A stretch of DNA of 64,000 bases from Vigna angularis (GCF_016808095.1 NC_068975.1:15631501-15695500), one strand, 5' to 3'. Shown: positions 31,800 to 43,511, counted from the first letter of the stretch. A program made the numbers and translations. Notes: generated from the sequence alone by a model not told the origin.

Positions 31800-32763
31800 T
31801 GATGGAAGAAGGATTCTTCTGATTCTGGTGCAAGATGGAAGCAACGGAACTTCTCCTAGGAACTTCTGGAATCTGAACTGGAAAGGAGGATGAACATCAT
31901 TTTGTTGCAGCGGGTGAAGATGAATTATGATGATTATGACCGGAGAAAGCTTAAACTCTGGAACCCACTCTTCAAACAGTGTTCAGTGACTGGATTGAAG
32001 GAGAGTGGATGATTCAGTGATGAAGATAAGGTTGAGGCAAAGGAGGATTGAATCAAACAGTGATGCGATGAAGAAAACAGATGAATCGGTGATGGAGAAA
32101 ATGGAATGAGGGAAGTGGTTTAGGTGCTGAAATATGTTACGGAATGTGCAGAGGAATGCTAGGAATGGAAGCCTAGCTAGGGAGAGAGGCTAGAGGAAAC
32201 TCTCAGGCTCTCTCTCGATGACCTTCAATAAGAAGAAAGTTCTGAACAGCATCAACAGAAAACAATTCTTCATTCAAATTAAAGGTGCCGGTTACAAGCA
32301 ATGGAGCAAGGTATTTAAAGGAGAAACAAAGCTCCTGGTTCACGCCTACACTTAGCTACGTTAGCTATGATGCAAGGGCCAGCTGTGCAAGTGGAAAGAA
32401 AACGTGAAGAGCCACGTAGAGATCTCTTGAATCTGCTGAAACGTTTTTGAAGCTGTTGGTTGCACATGAAAGGTGCTGGATGCACGTGGAAGATCACAGC
32501 TTGTGCTGGATGCACGTCAGGCTTCATATGGTGCAAAATTATGCCTTTTACTCCTTTGCTTCTCTTGGCTAAACAACTCCTTGGCTTGTTGTTTCATGAT
32601 CTCCTAGCTTTGTTAGACCCTACAAAACACATATAAACATATTAAAGAAAATCCTACCAAGACTTAGAGAAGAAAAATCAAGAAAGAGTTTCTAAAAGTC
32701 CTTCTCCAACGTCCCTTTCTTAGCCTTAGATTAAGTTCGTACTCCTTTAAATGGAATGCCCTA
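31800..32763 (-). repeat. TR-GAG2 5' LTR, outer end truncated
   Basis: It matches 26608-27567 closely, but the final AAATGGGTTTCCATCA-like end is replaced at a shared CCCTA by host LTR sequence. It ends at the PBS side with CTTCCATCA next to the tRNA-Met site. Confidence 0.88.
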
Positions 32764-33672
32764 GCAATTAATCATGCATTATAGTGAACAGAAGCTTAAA
32801 GGCAACCAACCATCATACTCCTATGTCTAGGTTTATACTACTATTGGGAGAGATTCCCCAGATCTAGATTTCCTCGTATGTGTCCATATCGACAAAATCA
32901 ATAATCATGACATCGAATGAGTTAAACAATGCATGCTTTGAGCAAAGAGGAAAAACCCTAACAATTAATTAAAGAAAGCATGTATCTTAAAGAAGATTTT
33001 GAAGAACAAATTCCATACATGAGAGTTTCAAAAGGACTACATTGATTCCCCAACAACAATAAATGTTTAGTTCACCATATTCATGGTGAAACTATATGAA
33101 TTACAATGAAATAGTGAAAAGATAGAACCCTAGAAAGTTGAGAAAGGAGCCTTAACGTCCAAAATCTTCCTCCAACGGGTGAAAGAGTGTGTTTCTACTT
33201 CGTCCCAGCCAAAGATACTTGACCTATAGGTTAACTAAAACCTTATATAATATTCTAAAAATTACAGAAAAGTGAGCCCAAGCCCATCAGAATGCCGCTC
33301 AGCGGTAAATACCGCTCAGCGGTTAGTGCGTGACTTCTATTATACCCCTCAGCTGCATTTTTGCCCCTCAACGGTGACTGCGGATCTTCAAAGTGCCGCT
33401 CAGCGGTAAATGGCGCTGAGCGGTACTTGCGGCTTCTTCCTTTTTTGCACTTTTTCTTCCTTTTCTGAATCCAACTCTTAGCTCCTTCACTTCTTTCACT
33501 CAATTCATCTCAAAAACTTGCAAAAAGAAGGAAATCAAGCATAAAACCTGTCCAACTCTCTTATTTCCAAAAACATAAGCAAAAGCATGATTCCAAGCTA
33601 GTTTCTAAGTCATAAAGGTTGTTTTGGATATCAATTTTAAGTATAAAAATAATAGTTTTTCAACTGTTATCA

Positions 33673-34080
33673 ATGTGCACTGGAGTAGTAGGGCGCATCA
33701 GTGGCTCCCAGCATTTTCTTTAAATACAGTTTCGGATCCTTTGGAACTACCCTTAGAAAACCTACACTACAGAGCTTCCGTAACCAAATTCATGTTAACT
33801 TTTTCCTTAGGGTTTCCATCAGTTCCTCTACTAAACGAAAACATTTCTTTGTTAACGATGAAGGCATGGTGGAAATCATAAGGAAAATGTTAACACTTAT
33901 GAATTTCAAAAACATTCTCCATTTTTTTTCTGGTTTTCTTTTATTTAATTTTTGTGTTTTTTTAATGTAGTTTCTTGTTCATGTAAAAGTCGTCATATAG
34001 TTTGATTAAATCTATCATGTATCATTATCAGAAACAAAATTCTTAAACCCTTCCTATAAATGTCTAAATCTTGTTCTCAG
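33673..34080 (+). promoter_or_regulatory. Upstream region of copy B
   Basis: It resumes the DNA-transposon-like locus after the solo LTR. TTTAAATACAG near 33719 is TATA-like. A segment at 33778-33900 (ACCAAATTCATGTTAACTTT and following) recurs at 37205-37340 and 37378-37405 upstream of C, so it is a locus-specific repeat. Confidence 0.4.
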
Positions 34081-35150
34081 ATGGATTCTTCATCTTCACG
34101 GCGTGGAAAGAAGGCTGCACACCTTCAAAGAAATGCTAGTCCAAATGGGTGGATTAGTGATGACGAAGAACGATACAAATTTGGATGTTATAGAAAACTC
34201 TTCAAGGTGGTCCCTCACAAGTTCTCTGATGTGGAATTATTCAGAAGGGAGGGGTTTATCTTTCAAGAATGGCTTGTAGATGTTGGTCTTCTAAAATTTG
34301 TAGAAATGACCAGTGATTGCTATCCTGACCTGGTACAGGTCTTCTACCACAATGTGAAGGTTGTCGATGGTGTTATATGCTCTCGGGTGAAAGGTGTCGA
34401 TATTAAAATTGATGACAAAATATGGCTATCTTTTACTGGTCTCAAAACAGAAGGCTTCATGTCTCATGAAAGAAATCCTGAACTAAACCAATGGACCAAC
34501 AATAAGAAAATTTATAAGGAATATCTGAGAAGTCCAACAAGGCTAAAGGTATACAAGTCGTATCTACTTGATGGTTTGAAAATGGAAGAAAAAATGTGTG
34601 CTTTTGTACTTACTTGGGTAATACTGCCTGGAAGATGTTTGTGTGATCCTCTAACTACTGCAGATTTATTTTTGGTTCATGCCATAAAAACTCGGATACC
34701 AACCAACTGGGATGCTGTCATGAGTGAGCACATGATTGAAATTGCAAGTAGTCATGGACATATTCTACCATATGGTGTTTTTATCAGTCGTGCATTGAAG
34801 CATCATCAAGTTGATCTTACTGGTGAAAAAATAATTGGTGCACCGAATCAAATGAAATAGGAAAAGCGGAATTGAGACATAATGGTCTAAAGAAAACAAA
34901 AGATGGCTGGGTGTTCAAGGATGTTAACGAAACTCCTTCTACCTTCACTCCACAGATTGAGTTTGAAAGATTTGTTGTGGATCAATTTCGAATGCTTTCA
35001 ACAAGAATTTCAAAAGTTGAAAAATCTCTGATCGTGATTCACAAGAAATCAGATGAAGACAATGCTCTCATAACTCCCTCAGCAAGTGAATCTGATGATG
35101 AAGACGACACAACAGAAGTTGAGTCTATGGAGACATCTGACTCAAATTAG
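34081..35150 (+). pseudogene. Copy B: plant transposon-protein-like gene, one frameshift
   Basis: From ATG 34081 the frame reads MDSSSSRRGKKAAHLQRNAS, GWISDDEERYKF, FIFQEWLVDVGL, PDLVQVFYHNVKVVDGVICS with RVKGVDIKI, LTWVILPGRCLCDPL, HAIKTRIPTNWDAVMSEHM and LPYGVFISRAL. It stops at 34858-34860. The expected C-terminus continues in another frame from 34872 (LKKTKDGWVFKDVNET, then an acidic tail ESDDEDDTTEVESMETSDSN) to 35150, so one frameshift near 34850 separates them. The FYxN...RVKG and PTNW blocks suggest kinship with the plant transposon-protein family (Transposase_32-like); I rate that family link as likely but not certain. This is the best preserved long copy besides D. Function unknown. 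Confidence 0.75.
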
Positions 35151-35688
35151 GAAGAAGAGTCCATTTTAGTTTATTTTTCTGAAATTAATGTAATATTTTA
35201 ATATATTTTAGTATATTTTTGTATGTTTGAACTTTGTTTGAAATTTTAATATATACTTTTCGTAGTTATATTTTCATATTTTTCCTTTGTTTAATGTTAT
35301 TATGGGTTTTTTTTAAAAAAAAATAGGAGAAAATGAATGTTACGTCGCATATTGTAAAAGTCGACGTCAAAGATCAAGTCCATTTCTATAAATACACTTG
35401 TGGATCCTTGATCTAGTCCTCCACTTATAAAATTTAGTCGTAACTTGTCACTCTGATATCATATTTTTTATATTTCCTCATAGCTCTTCCCAAGTCATCA
35501 CAAAAGTTAGGGTGACACAGGGAAGAGCTATAAAAAACATAAGAAATAAGTTAACAATTTGGATTTCGTTTCAAGTAGTACAATTTCATTCATATTCATA
35601 GTGATTACAATCAGATTAGAAGCAAAACAGACATAGAACAGAAACACAAAACCGACTCCATACTAAAATTCTAAGCCTATATTCTAAT
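35151..35688. other. Tail-to-tail spacer between copies B and C
   Basis: An A/T-rich spacer. It contains GTTACGTCGC and GTCGACGTC (35340-35368), instances of the ACGTC-type repeats of this locus. No coding signal. Confidence 0.5.
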
Positions 35689-36762
35689 TCAGAATATTTC
35701 CATTGAGTCCTCCTCACTAGACTCTTCACTTGAATCTTCGGTTGGAGAATCATTTTTATTCTTTTTCTCATGTAGAGCGTCTATCTTCTGTTCGAGTCTC
35801 CTGAGTTTTTCAACAACAAATCTTTCAAATTTGGTTTCAGGGACGAAGTTGGTGTAGTCTTCATTTAGTGCAGGTGTGCTTCCAGAACTTTGAACCATAT
35901 TCTCTTCATCCTTGAAGCACCATCCCTTGGTGGTCTTCACAAGGCCAATGGAAGTCAAGGTGTTTCAATTTATCACACTTGAGCAGTTACAAGAGCATTT
36001 CTTTTCACCACTAACATCCACACCTTGAAGGATCAGGATTTTGCTGATAAACACAGCATATGGTAGATGTCATGCATGTTTGGTTCCTGCATCAATCATA
36101 TGATATTTTATTACTTCCACCCAATTGGTAGGAACATCATTCTTGATGGCATACAATAGAAAAACATCTTCAGTTTTCATTTTGTCTTGTACTTGTACAG
36201 GTCTAGCAAGTAAAATCATTCAAGCAAGAATGTGTGATGTTATCTTTTCTTCTTTATTCAGTCCCTCATGCACATATAATCTTTCAATTGTGTATCTCCC
36301 AGGAAACCTTAACTAGTTACTGTACACGTCCTTTTTCTTCAGCCATCTGTTTGTTTCTGAGTACCGTAAGTGAGAGAATAACCCTTCGGCTTTTAATCCA
36401 ACAAGTTGAAACGAGACATCATTGTCAATGTGAACATTTACTCCTTTTACTCGAGAATGAAGGACACCATCTATGTTTCTCATATTGTTGTAGAAGACCC
36501 TTACTAAGTCAGGGTACCAATCACCCTTCATTTGGACAAGTGTAGAGAGACCTTGAGTTTCAATCCATTCCTGGAAGTGAAATCCCTTCTTTTCAAATAA
36601 GTCGAGGTTCAGATATTTGTGAGGAACAATATGTTTAAACTTCATCCACCTCAAAAACTCTAGACAAGTCTCCTCATCACTTATCCACCCGGAGAGATCA
36701 ACATTTCTTGCAGCCACAACAACCTTTCCTCTGTCTGTTGAAGGATGTGATGAAGAAGCCAT
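35689..36762 (-). pseudogene. Copy C: plant transposon-protein-like gene, several stops
   Basis: From ATG 36762 it reads GWISDEETCLEFLRWMKFKH, VPHKYLNLDLFEKKGFHFQE, PDLVRVFYNNMRNIDGVLHS and RVKGVNVHIDNDVSF, stopping at 36313. The family frame goes on through stops near 36311, 36230 and 36075 with HEGLNKEEKI, YAIKNDVPTNWVEVIKYHM, and from 35958 LVKTTKGWCFKDEEN with the acidic Ser/Glu C-terminus SSEESSEEDSMEIF to 35689. It is colinear with B and D over its whole length, so it decayed by point changes rather than truncation. Confidence 0.75.
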
Positions 36763-37539
36763 TTGAATTTGGATACCAGATAATTTTCCTCAGTATTAGG
36801 CTTTACCAATATAGAAACAACTCAGTGTACATAAGATTTTCAAATTCAATGTATATAAGGGTGCGCAACGTCACGCGTTCAACGTCAAATAAAATAACAA
36901 GCAATGTAAACAATAACCGGTGGCATTGTTGTAAATAAATTCAGTGAAAAAGTAAAAAAATCTCTGGTGCTTCTGACGAAAAAAACATCGAAGATCTACA
37001 AAGCTTGGACGTTGAAGTGAGAGTTTAAAAGGAAAAAGAAAAAGTAATAAAAAATATAGCGAATTTTGGGTTTTGGATGAAGATTAAAACGTCAATACCA
37101 TCCGAATTTGACGTAACATTCTTGTCACACAATTAATCTTCCAAACCACTCCAATGCCCTTCACGTTGATAAATAAGTAGACCCATTGAAAACCTATCCC
37201 ACATAACTTCGGTAATCAAATTCATGTTAACTTTTTTCTTGTGTTTTCCTTCTTTTCCTTTACTAAACGAAGACATTTCTTTGTTAACCATGAAGGCATT
37301 GAGGAAAACACGTGAAAAAGTTAACACTTATGAATTTCAAGTAGACCCTTTCAAAACCTATTCTATATTACTTCCGGAACCAAATTCATGTTAACTTTTT
37401 CCTTTGTTTTTTTTTTTTGTTTTTTTACTTCCTAGTTTTGGTTATAATGTCTTCCATCATCTTTGGTCTTCATTTTAGAATAAGTGTTTTGTAAGAGGAG
37501 ATTTCCTTTTGAAATCCTCTAAGTTATAGGACGTCGGTG
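36763..37539. other. Upstream region of copy C
   Basis: It holds AACGTCACGCGTTCAACGTC near 36864 and other ACGTC repeats, and two copies of a segment shared with 33778-33900. TATA-like TATATAAG near 36850 could serve copy C from the minus strand only weakly. No gene. Confidence 0.4.
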
Positions 37540-38140
37540 ATCCCAAAAAGAAGACGTCAATCACCAGGCCTTTGCGTCCAATGCACCCAATATTCAACGT
37601 CAACTTTATAAATTTAACTTGTCTTCGAGTTGTTTCCACCATAGGAAATCAAATAGCTCTGAAATCTAATGGTAGAAGACAGACAATTTAAAAAATGATT
37701 CATACATTGTTGAATGATGAAGTTGAACATCTTCTTTAAATAATTATTTTAGATCATAAAATTATTTCAGCATTAAACATATTGTGAACCATTTTTCATT
37801 TTCCTAAGCGCTTCCCTTTCAGTAAGATAACTTTATCATTTTTGTACTATAAAAAGCATTTTGTTGACTTGAATTTCAAAGGCCACCTTCATATGAAATG
37901 AGACCTGAATGCGGCACTTTGAAATTCAAGTGAGCAAATTGCAATTTGAGGAAAAGAAATGCTTCGAAATCTAAGGAAAAGAAAACACAAAGGGAATAAA
38001 AACCATGAATCCTAATATGTTCAACAGAGAAACAGGATGGCAGGGATTACACGAAATTTAAGCTATATTTATAGATGAAATGACGACGTTCAAACATCAT
38101 TCAGTGGAAAGTAATACATCTCTTTTGATTCAGATAAGAA
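37540..38140 (+). repeat. Upstream repeat unit 1 with covarying foldback
   Basis: First of three diverged direct repeats (others 38630-39180 and 40740-41300). It includes TTTCAGCATTAAACATATTG (37770 area), a perfect 15-bp foldback at 37867-37881/37917-37931 around a conserved TTCATATGAA, and a TATA-like TATTTATAGATGA at 38065-38077. Confidence 0.75.
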
Positions 38141-38339
38141 CTAATTGACGTCCAGCCCCCAACAAAAGACGTGAAAAACATCGTTGGAAACATTGTCCCA
38201 CTATATGATAGAGTCGGACGTGCTATTGAATGATTAAAAATTAAAAAGAAAAAAATATTAAAAATTAAATGATCCGCTGACGAAAATTAAATCATTATAA
38301 AAGCAGTACATCGTGTAATTATGATTAGAAACTGCCACA

Positions 38340-38580
38340 TTGTATGAACGTCGAAGCCCCGTCGAATTCGACGTTCAAACATCATTCACTGAAAAAGTAA
38401 AAAATCTCTTTGGATTCTTAAGAACTCCTTGCAGACTAAACGTAGACATTTCTATGATGAATAATGATATAGGACGTCCTCAAGCACAAATATTTGACAT
38501 TAACTTTCTGAACGTCGAAGCCCTACCGAATTCGACATTCAAATTCACTGAAAAAGTAAAAAATCTCTTTGGATTCTTAT
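38340..38580. repeat. GAACGTCGAA inverted repeats
   Basis: GAACGTCGAA (38346-38355) faces TTCGACGTTC (38367-38376). A diverged copy begins at 38513, and both are followed by the same sequence (CACTGAAAAAGTAAAAAATC). Similar units occur at 39183, 41308 and 50418. They resemble subterminal repeats of CACTA elements, but no CACTA end was found for this locus. Confidence 0.6.
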
Positions 38581-38629
38581 GAACTGCTTGTTGACTAAAT
38601 GTAGACATGTCACTGAGCAGTCTTTCGCA

Positions 38630-39180
38630 TCGAATGCACTCAACATTCGACGTCAACATTATAAATTTAATTTGTTTTGGAGTTGTTTCCACCATAAGAA
38701 ATCAAATAACTCTAAAATCTAATGGTAGAAGACAACTTCAAGACAATTTAAAAAACGATTCATACATAGTTAAATGTTGAAGTTGAACATCTTCTTTATA
38801 TAATTATTTTAGATCATAAAATTGTTTCAGCATTAAACATATTGTGAACCATATTTCTTTTTCCCAAGCACTTTCCTTTAAGTAAGATAACTTAATCATT
38901 TCTTTACTGTAAAAATCATTTTGTTCACTTGAATATCAAAGGCCACATTCATATGAACTAAGACAAGAATGAGGCACTTTGACATTCAAGCGAGCAAATT
39001 GCAATTTAAAGAACAGACATGTCTTGAAATCTAAGGAAAGGAAAATGTCAAGCAGATAAAAAACATGAATCCTAATATGTTCAATACGGAAACAGGAAGC
39101 AAGGGATTATGTGATGGATGCAATATTTATAGATGAACCGATGACGTACGTCGTGTAATTATGCTTACTGACTATCTTGT
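38630..39180 (+). repeat. Upstream repeat unit 2, promoter position of copy D
   Basis: Second unit. The foldback is at 38927-38941/38977-38991 with two arm mismatches and the TTCATATGAA centre. TATTTATAGATGA at 39124-39136 lies about 165 bp before the copy D ATG, a plausible promoter. Confidence 0.65.
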
Positions 39181-39299
39181 CTGAACGTCGAGGCCCCTCC
39201 AAAATCGACGTCCAAACATCCTTTGTATTTTTTAAGTAGAGAAGTTATGAAGTTAAGAAGTCGAGATTGTGAAAGACGTTCCTAGAATTCTATTCAGAA

Positions 39300-40232
39300 A
39301 TGGCTTCTCCATCGTCAACATCAAGAGGAAAAGAGAAGGTTGCCCGGGTTACAAGAAATGCAAGACCATCTGGATGGATAAGTGATCGAGACACGCGAGC
39401 AAAGTTTTTATACTGGTCACATATCAAAAAGGTAGTTCCTCACAAGTACCTGGACCTGCAATTGTTCAAGAAAGAAGGGTTCCTTTTTCAAGAATGGATT
39501 GCATATCAAGGGCTTACTGATTTTGTGCAGATGAAAGGACATTGCCCACCAGATTTGGTAAAGGTTTTCTACACAAACCTGAGGGTTGTAAATGGGGTCA
39601 TTCACTCAAGGGTCAAAGGTGTTAACATTACTATTAACGATAATGTTTGGTCAGATATTGTTGGACTAAAAGCAGAAGGTTTGGATTCTCATATTCGTGA
39701 TTCTAAGTCAAACAGATTTTTAACAAAGAGACCTATATATATAAACTGCTTAAGATATCCAAGAAGGTACAGGGTGGATAAGAAGTACCTTCTTGATGGC
39801 TTAAACAAGGAGGAGAAAATGATTGCTTATCTTCTGACTTGGCTACTATTGCTTGGAAGATTGAACAAGGACAGAATGTCAACAGAAGATGTATTTCTGT
39901 TGAATGCTATCAAGACTAGAATCCCAACCAACTAGGTTGTGCTACTAAAACACCACATGATCACTGTAGGAGATGATTATGCACGCAAATTGCCATATGG
40001 AGTATTTATCAGCAAGGTGCTGGAACTCCAAGGAGTAGATGTATCTGAAGAAGAAAGAATTGTGTGCAAAAGGTCAGCAGAAATTGGTATACCAAGTCTG
40101 TCATCTATTGGGCTGAAAAAGACTGTGAATGGATGGTTCTTCATTGATGAGCAAACTGTTGGAAGTCCACTTACTCTTGATCAAGATCATACTGAAGATT
40201 CTGATGATGAAGATTCAATGGAATCTTCTTGA
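39300..40232 (+). pseudogene. Copy D: plant transposon-protein-like gene, near-intact with one nonsense codon
   Basis: About 310 codons from ATG 39300 to TGA 40230-40232. Blocks in order: Ser-rich start, GWISDRDTRAKFLYWSHIKK, VVPHKYLDLQLFKKEGFLFQ, PDLVKVFYTNLRVVNGVIHS with RVKGVNITINDNVWS, LDGLNKEEKMIAYLLTWLLL, LNAIKTRIPTN, LPYGVFISKVLELQGVDVS, LKKTVNGWFFIDEQ and an acidic tail. One TAG at 39933-39935 stands where B has the Trp of PTNW; everything else is open. The order of blocks matches ORF2 of the Athila-like elements in outline. It is probably a recently inactivated transposon gene; its biochemical role is unknown. Confidence 0.78.
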
Positions 40233-40739
40233 TAATTATTTTAGACCCTACTTTTCTATGTTTTTTGTTTTTTATTTTGTAATCATGCTAGTAAGCCACC
40301 TATAGTTTCTATATTTCTTTCAGTTTTAGATTGAAATGAAATGAATATTTTAATTTAGTAACCGATCGGTGAATTGTGAATGTTGATTGTGATGTATGTG
40401 GACTAACCCTTCACGTCATTAATTTGAAGTTAAGAGCTCCCCATTAATGCTCCCATCATACTTAAATTCCCTTTGCGTCACTTCCCCGCTGCCTTCGACG
40501 TTCTATGAGAGGGGAAAAACAAAATATATCCAAATTTACGATACATTTTGATCCAGTGAAATGTACTTCATCGAAATGTACATTTTGATCCAAATGTACG
40601 TCAATTCCAACGTTAAAACATCATTCAGTGAAAAAGTAATAAATATCTATAGATTCATTTTAGATGTTGTGTTTTAAGGGGGTATAGGACATCGATTATC
40701 ACATAAAATGGATGTGAACAATGAATAAACTCCAGGTCT
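40233..40739. other. Downstream region of copy D
   Basis: An A/T-rich stretch with a few ACGTC-type repeats (40415, 40497, 40600). No ORF of note. Confidence 0.5.
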
Positions 40740-41300
40740 TTGCATCAAGGGTACTCAACATTCGACGTCAACTGTGTAAATTGATTCCAAATTTAAATTG
40801 TCCATAAGTTGCATCATCTCTTAGAAAAAAGATAGCTTTGAAATCTGCAACTTATGGACAATTTAAAAAGAATCATACAATTTTAAATGATGAAGTTGAA
40901 CAACATTTTTATATAATTATTTTAGATCTCAAAATTGTTTCAGCATTAAACATATTGTGAACCATATTTCTTTTTCCTAAGCACTTCCCTTTCAGTAAGA
41001 TATGTTAACCATTTATGTACTACAAAAAAATTTTGTTAACTTGAACTTGAAAGGGGTCCTTCATATGAAATGACGATGAATGAACCACTTTCAAGTTCAA
41101 GTTATCAAATTGCAATATGAAGAACAAAAATTCTTAGATATCTAAGGAAAAGAAAATGCAAATAAGATAAAAAACATGAATCCTAATATGTTCAATACGG
41201 AAACAGGAGGCAGGGATTATGTGAAATGCAAGCTATATTTATAGATGAACTGATAACATACATCGTGAACTATGCTTAGTAACTGCCACACTCCACCTTC
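40740..41300 (+). repeat. Upstream repeat unit 3 with perfect foldback
   Basis: Third unit. The foldback at 41038-41053/41088-41103 is perfect over 16 bp and differs from unit 1 at two positions that change in both arms. The centre keeps TTCATATGAA. TATTTATAGATGA is at 41235-41247. Unlike unit 2, no copy of the D-type gene follows. Confidence 0.75.
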
Positions 41301-42333
41301 TTGTATGAACGTCGAAGCCCTGCCGAATTCGACGTTCAAACATCATTTAGAAAAAAAATCAATAAATTTTGTTTAATTCATTTAAAAAGAAAATGACGTC
41401 TCGCTCCCCAGAAATTGTCTACTTTTCAATCAGCCCCGAAGAAGGGGATATTTGGAGGGCTTGAAGTTAAAAAGTTTGATGTGCCCTTCTATATTCATAT
41501 AATTCCACTCTCAATTTTGCTAAGTTAATATAATCGATTCTTAGTAATAAAGAATCGATTCAAAGCGTTATATATTAAGAAATGGAAATGAGTTTTTAAT
41601 GATTATTTATGATCATATTAATGACAATGTGGCTTGATATTGATCACACGTTTGTTAAAATACTAAAAAGCGAAGAAATAATGCATGAGAGAGGTCAAAT
41701 TTGTTTTTCTAATAATGTTAATCATAGTATTTTTTGATATCATAATCATTTATACTAATAACTAATTATAATGATTAAGTTTTTCAAAATAATTTGATTG
41801 AATGTTGCCAATAAAAGTTTTTCTAAGAGTTCGTTTGATCTTTGATCATCGTCGACTTTTTAAATTTGAGTTTTTTTATAAACGCTTATGTGGTAGTCGT
41901 GATCGGTCCGTTTCAAATATACAGATCTATCGCTTTCATGTCCTGGCCCGTCCGTCTCGACTTTTTTAAATTTTTTCTACAGGTTCATAAGACAAAGATG
42001 GAAACACCACAATATAGGTATAAATTTTTAAGACAACCTAAGAAACCCTAAAAGAAATATTTGCCACAAAGATGTTAATCTTTGATAAGAATCAGAGTTG
42101 TAAACCAAGAACCAAAAGAATCCTCCCTCAACGTTGAAAATGCATATTTATGACTTCCAAAATGTCTACATATGTATTTGGTGTCCCTATATATAGGTAT
42201 AAATGTTTAAGGCACCTAAAAAACCCAAAAAGAAATATTTGCCACAAAGATGGTATTATATTCTTCTTTTTATTATCTTAAATCTTCAAGCTATAATTAA
42301 ACGATTCCTAACTTTTGTAAATGTGAGTTGCAG
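41301..42333. other. Spacer before the Ulp1-like gene
   Basis: It contains a GAACGTCGAA/TTCGACGTTC inverted repeat at 41308-41340 and two copies of a segment of about 60 bp (42010-42075 and 42190-42255, both with ATATTTGCCACAAAGATG). Otherwise A/T-rich with no coding signal. Confidence 0.5.
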
Positions 42334-42590
42334 GTCTACCGTCCTGAGATAAGACCAATTGCTCAACCTGTGAATGAGGCTCGTGACGAAGCAGAAGACG
42401 ATAATGATGTTATATCCATATTGACCTCCAGATTAAATAAGTTGAGAAAAGGACCGATAGAGATGCTGTGGGAGTTGAGAACATTTGGCCTCGAGTGCCA
42501 TGTTCCATTGTATATTAATTTCGATGATGCATATGAGATCATTGGTGGAGAAAAAATGCTCAACATTTCATGCATACAACTATGGTACAT
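42334..42590 (+). pseudogene. Ulp1-like protease gene, upstream exon
   Basis: An exon bounded by an acceptor (GTTGCAG at 42333) and a donor (CAT/GTAAGT at 42591). It reads VYRPEIRPIAQPVNEARDEA, ELRTFGLECHVPLYINFDDA and MLNISCIQLWYM, colinear with the exon at about 1583-1839 of the CACTA element. The exon that should follow is cut by TR-GAG1, inserted at CCATT (42660-42664), and sequence equivalent to CACTA positions 1920-1990 seems to be lost as well. The rest is at 49305-50079. Confidence 0.75.
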
Positions 42591-42664
42591 GTAAGTTTTT
42601 TGTTTGTTATTTTCCAATTTGTATATTAGTTTATTACTTTTTAATAAATATACTCCAAACCATT

Positions 42665-43511
42665 TGATGGAATCCTCCTTGACGTAGTCCTCCTTGTATA
42701 TTTTTACTTTTCCTAGCTTAGCTCTTAAGGAGCATGGGTTATTATAAATACCCAACTCCTCTCTTGTAGTAGAACTTTTGAGATTAATGAGAATTGAATT
42801 TTCTGAAATCAGAAATTATTCTCTCTTGAAAGTCATAGGCTAGAGAGTCCAAAGACTCCCTCTAGCCACCTTCCAAGCACACTCTCATTCTTCCATTTCT
42901 CCAAAATTCCACGGTGCTTTCTCTCTCATCCTCCACGCTGACTTCTCACCGCCACATCTCGTGCACGCGTCAGCTCCTCGTTACATCAGCTTCTCGCGCC
43001 AGCCACGTCTCCATAGCGCATTCTTCATTCCATCACGCCTCCACACAGCGTCATTTGCATTTCACTCTCTCAATAGCTCCTCGGCCATCAACCACATCCC
43101 ATTTCACCGTTTTGCTTTGGTTTCATCCCAGATTCCACGTTCAACCACTGTTATACCTTTCTTCCATCATTGCAACCCTAGATTCAGGTTTTTCCACCGA
43201 ATCTCATCTTCTCCGCTAGGTTTTCGTCTCACTTTCTCCTTCATTTTCATTATTCCTTCATTTTTCACCGAACAAACCTTATTTCCTCCGTTCATCCTTC
43301 TTTTCCACCGTTCACTCAGTCATTTGAACCGATTAATCGATTCATTTGATGTTCTGCGCCTCTCTAGGGTTCCTTAGTTCCAGCTTAGGGTTCTTCGTGT
43401 TCATTCTCAGATTTGCTCCGTTCCAATCAATTCCGTTGCATCATATCTCTGGAGGAAGCTTCGAGGAGTCCGCGTCGCGTCTTCGGTCTCTCCTCGGGCG
43501 TTCGTCCATTA
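42665..43511 (+). repeat. TR-GAG1 5' LTR
   Basis: It ends CCATTA instead of CCATCA, a point change at the terminus. TATA-like TTATAAATACCC lies near 42743. The ORFs of 101 and 138 aa inside are also present in the 3' LTR and are accidental. Confidence 0.93.

Larger units (their letters stand above)
26608..32763 (-). mobile_element. TR-GAG2: gag-only LTR retrotransposon, minus strand, nested
   Basis: The 3' LTR is 26608-27581 and the 5' LTR 31800-32763, reading leftwards. The PBS at 31786-31797 is the complement of TGGTATCAGAGC, the canonical initiator tRNA-Met site. A purine tract AAGAGGGAGGGTA (minus strand, near 27582-27596) precedes the 3' LTR. The internal region holds a 3-kb leader and one gag-like pseudogene; no protease, RT or integrase. 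The outer 15 bp or so of the 5' LTR and the target duplication were lost in a deletion at a shared CCCTA. Confidence 0.9.
26216..33672 (-). repeat. Athila-like solo LTR, split by a nested gag-only element
   Basis: Minus-strand LTR: 32764-33672 is its start (TGATAACAG... near 33672) and 26216-26607 its end (...TTAAACA). Without the insert it is about 1.3 kb. Neither flank has a PBS or PPT. Flanking pentamers ATGGG (26211-26215) and ATGTG (33673-33677) differ at one base, an imperfect target duplication. Palindromes CCGCTCAGCGG lie at 33293-33425. The U5 end lacks the 41-nt extension. Confidence 0.82.

Noticed and set aside
26118..33678. Segment between copies A and B as a complete Athila-like element
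   Set aside because: Only one LTR is present once the nested gag-only element is removed, with no PBS or PPT at its edges, so it is a solo LTR.
42914..43377. ORFs of 101 and 138 aa repeated at 48707 and 48910
   Set aside because: They are in the two LTRs of TR-GAG1 and drift independently; no coding evidence.
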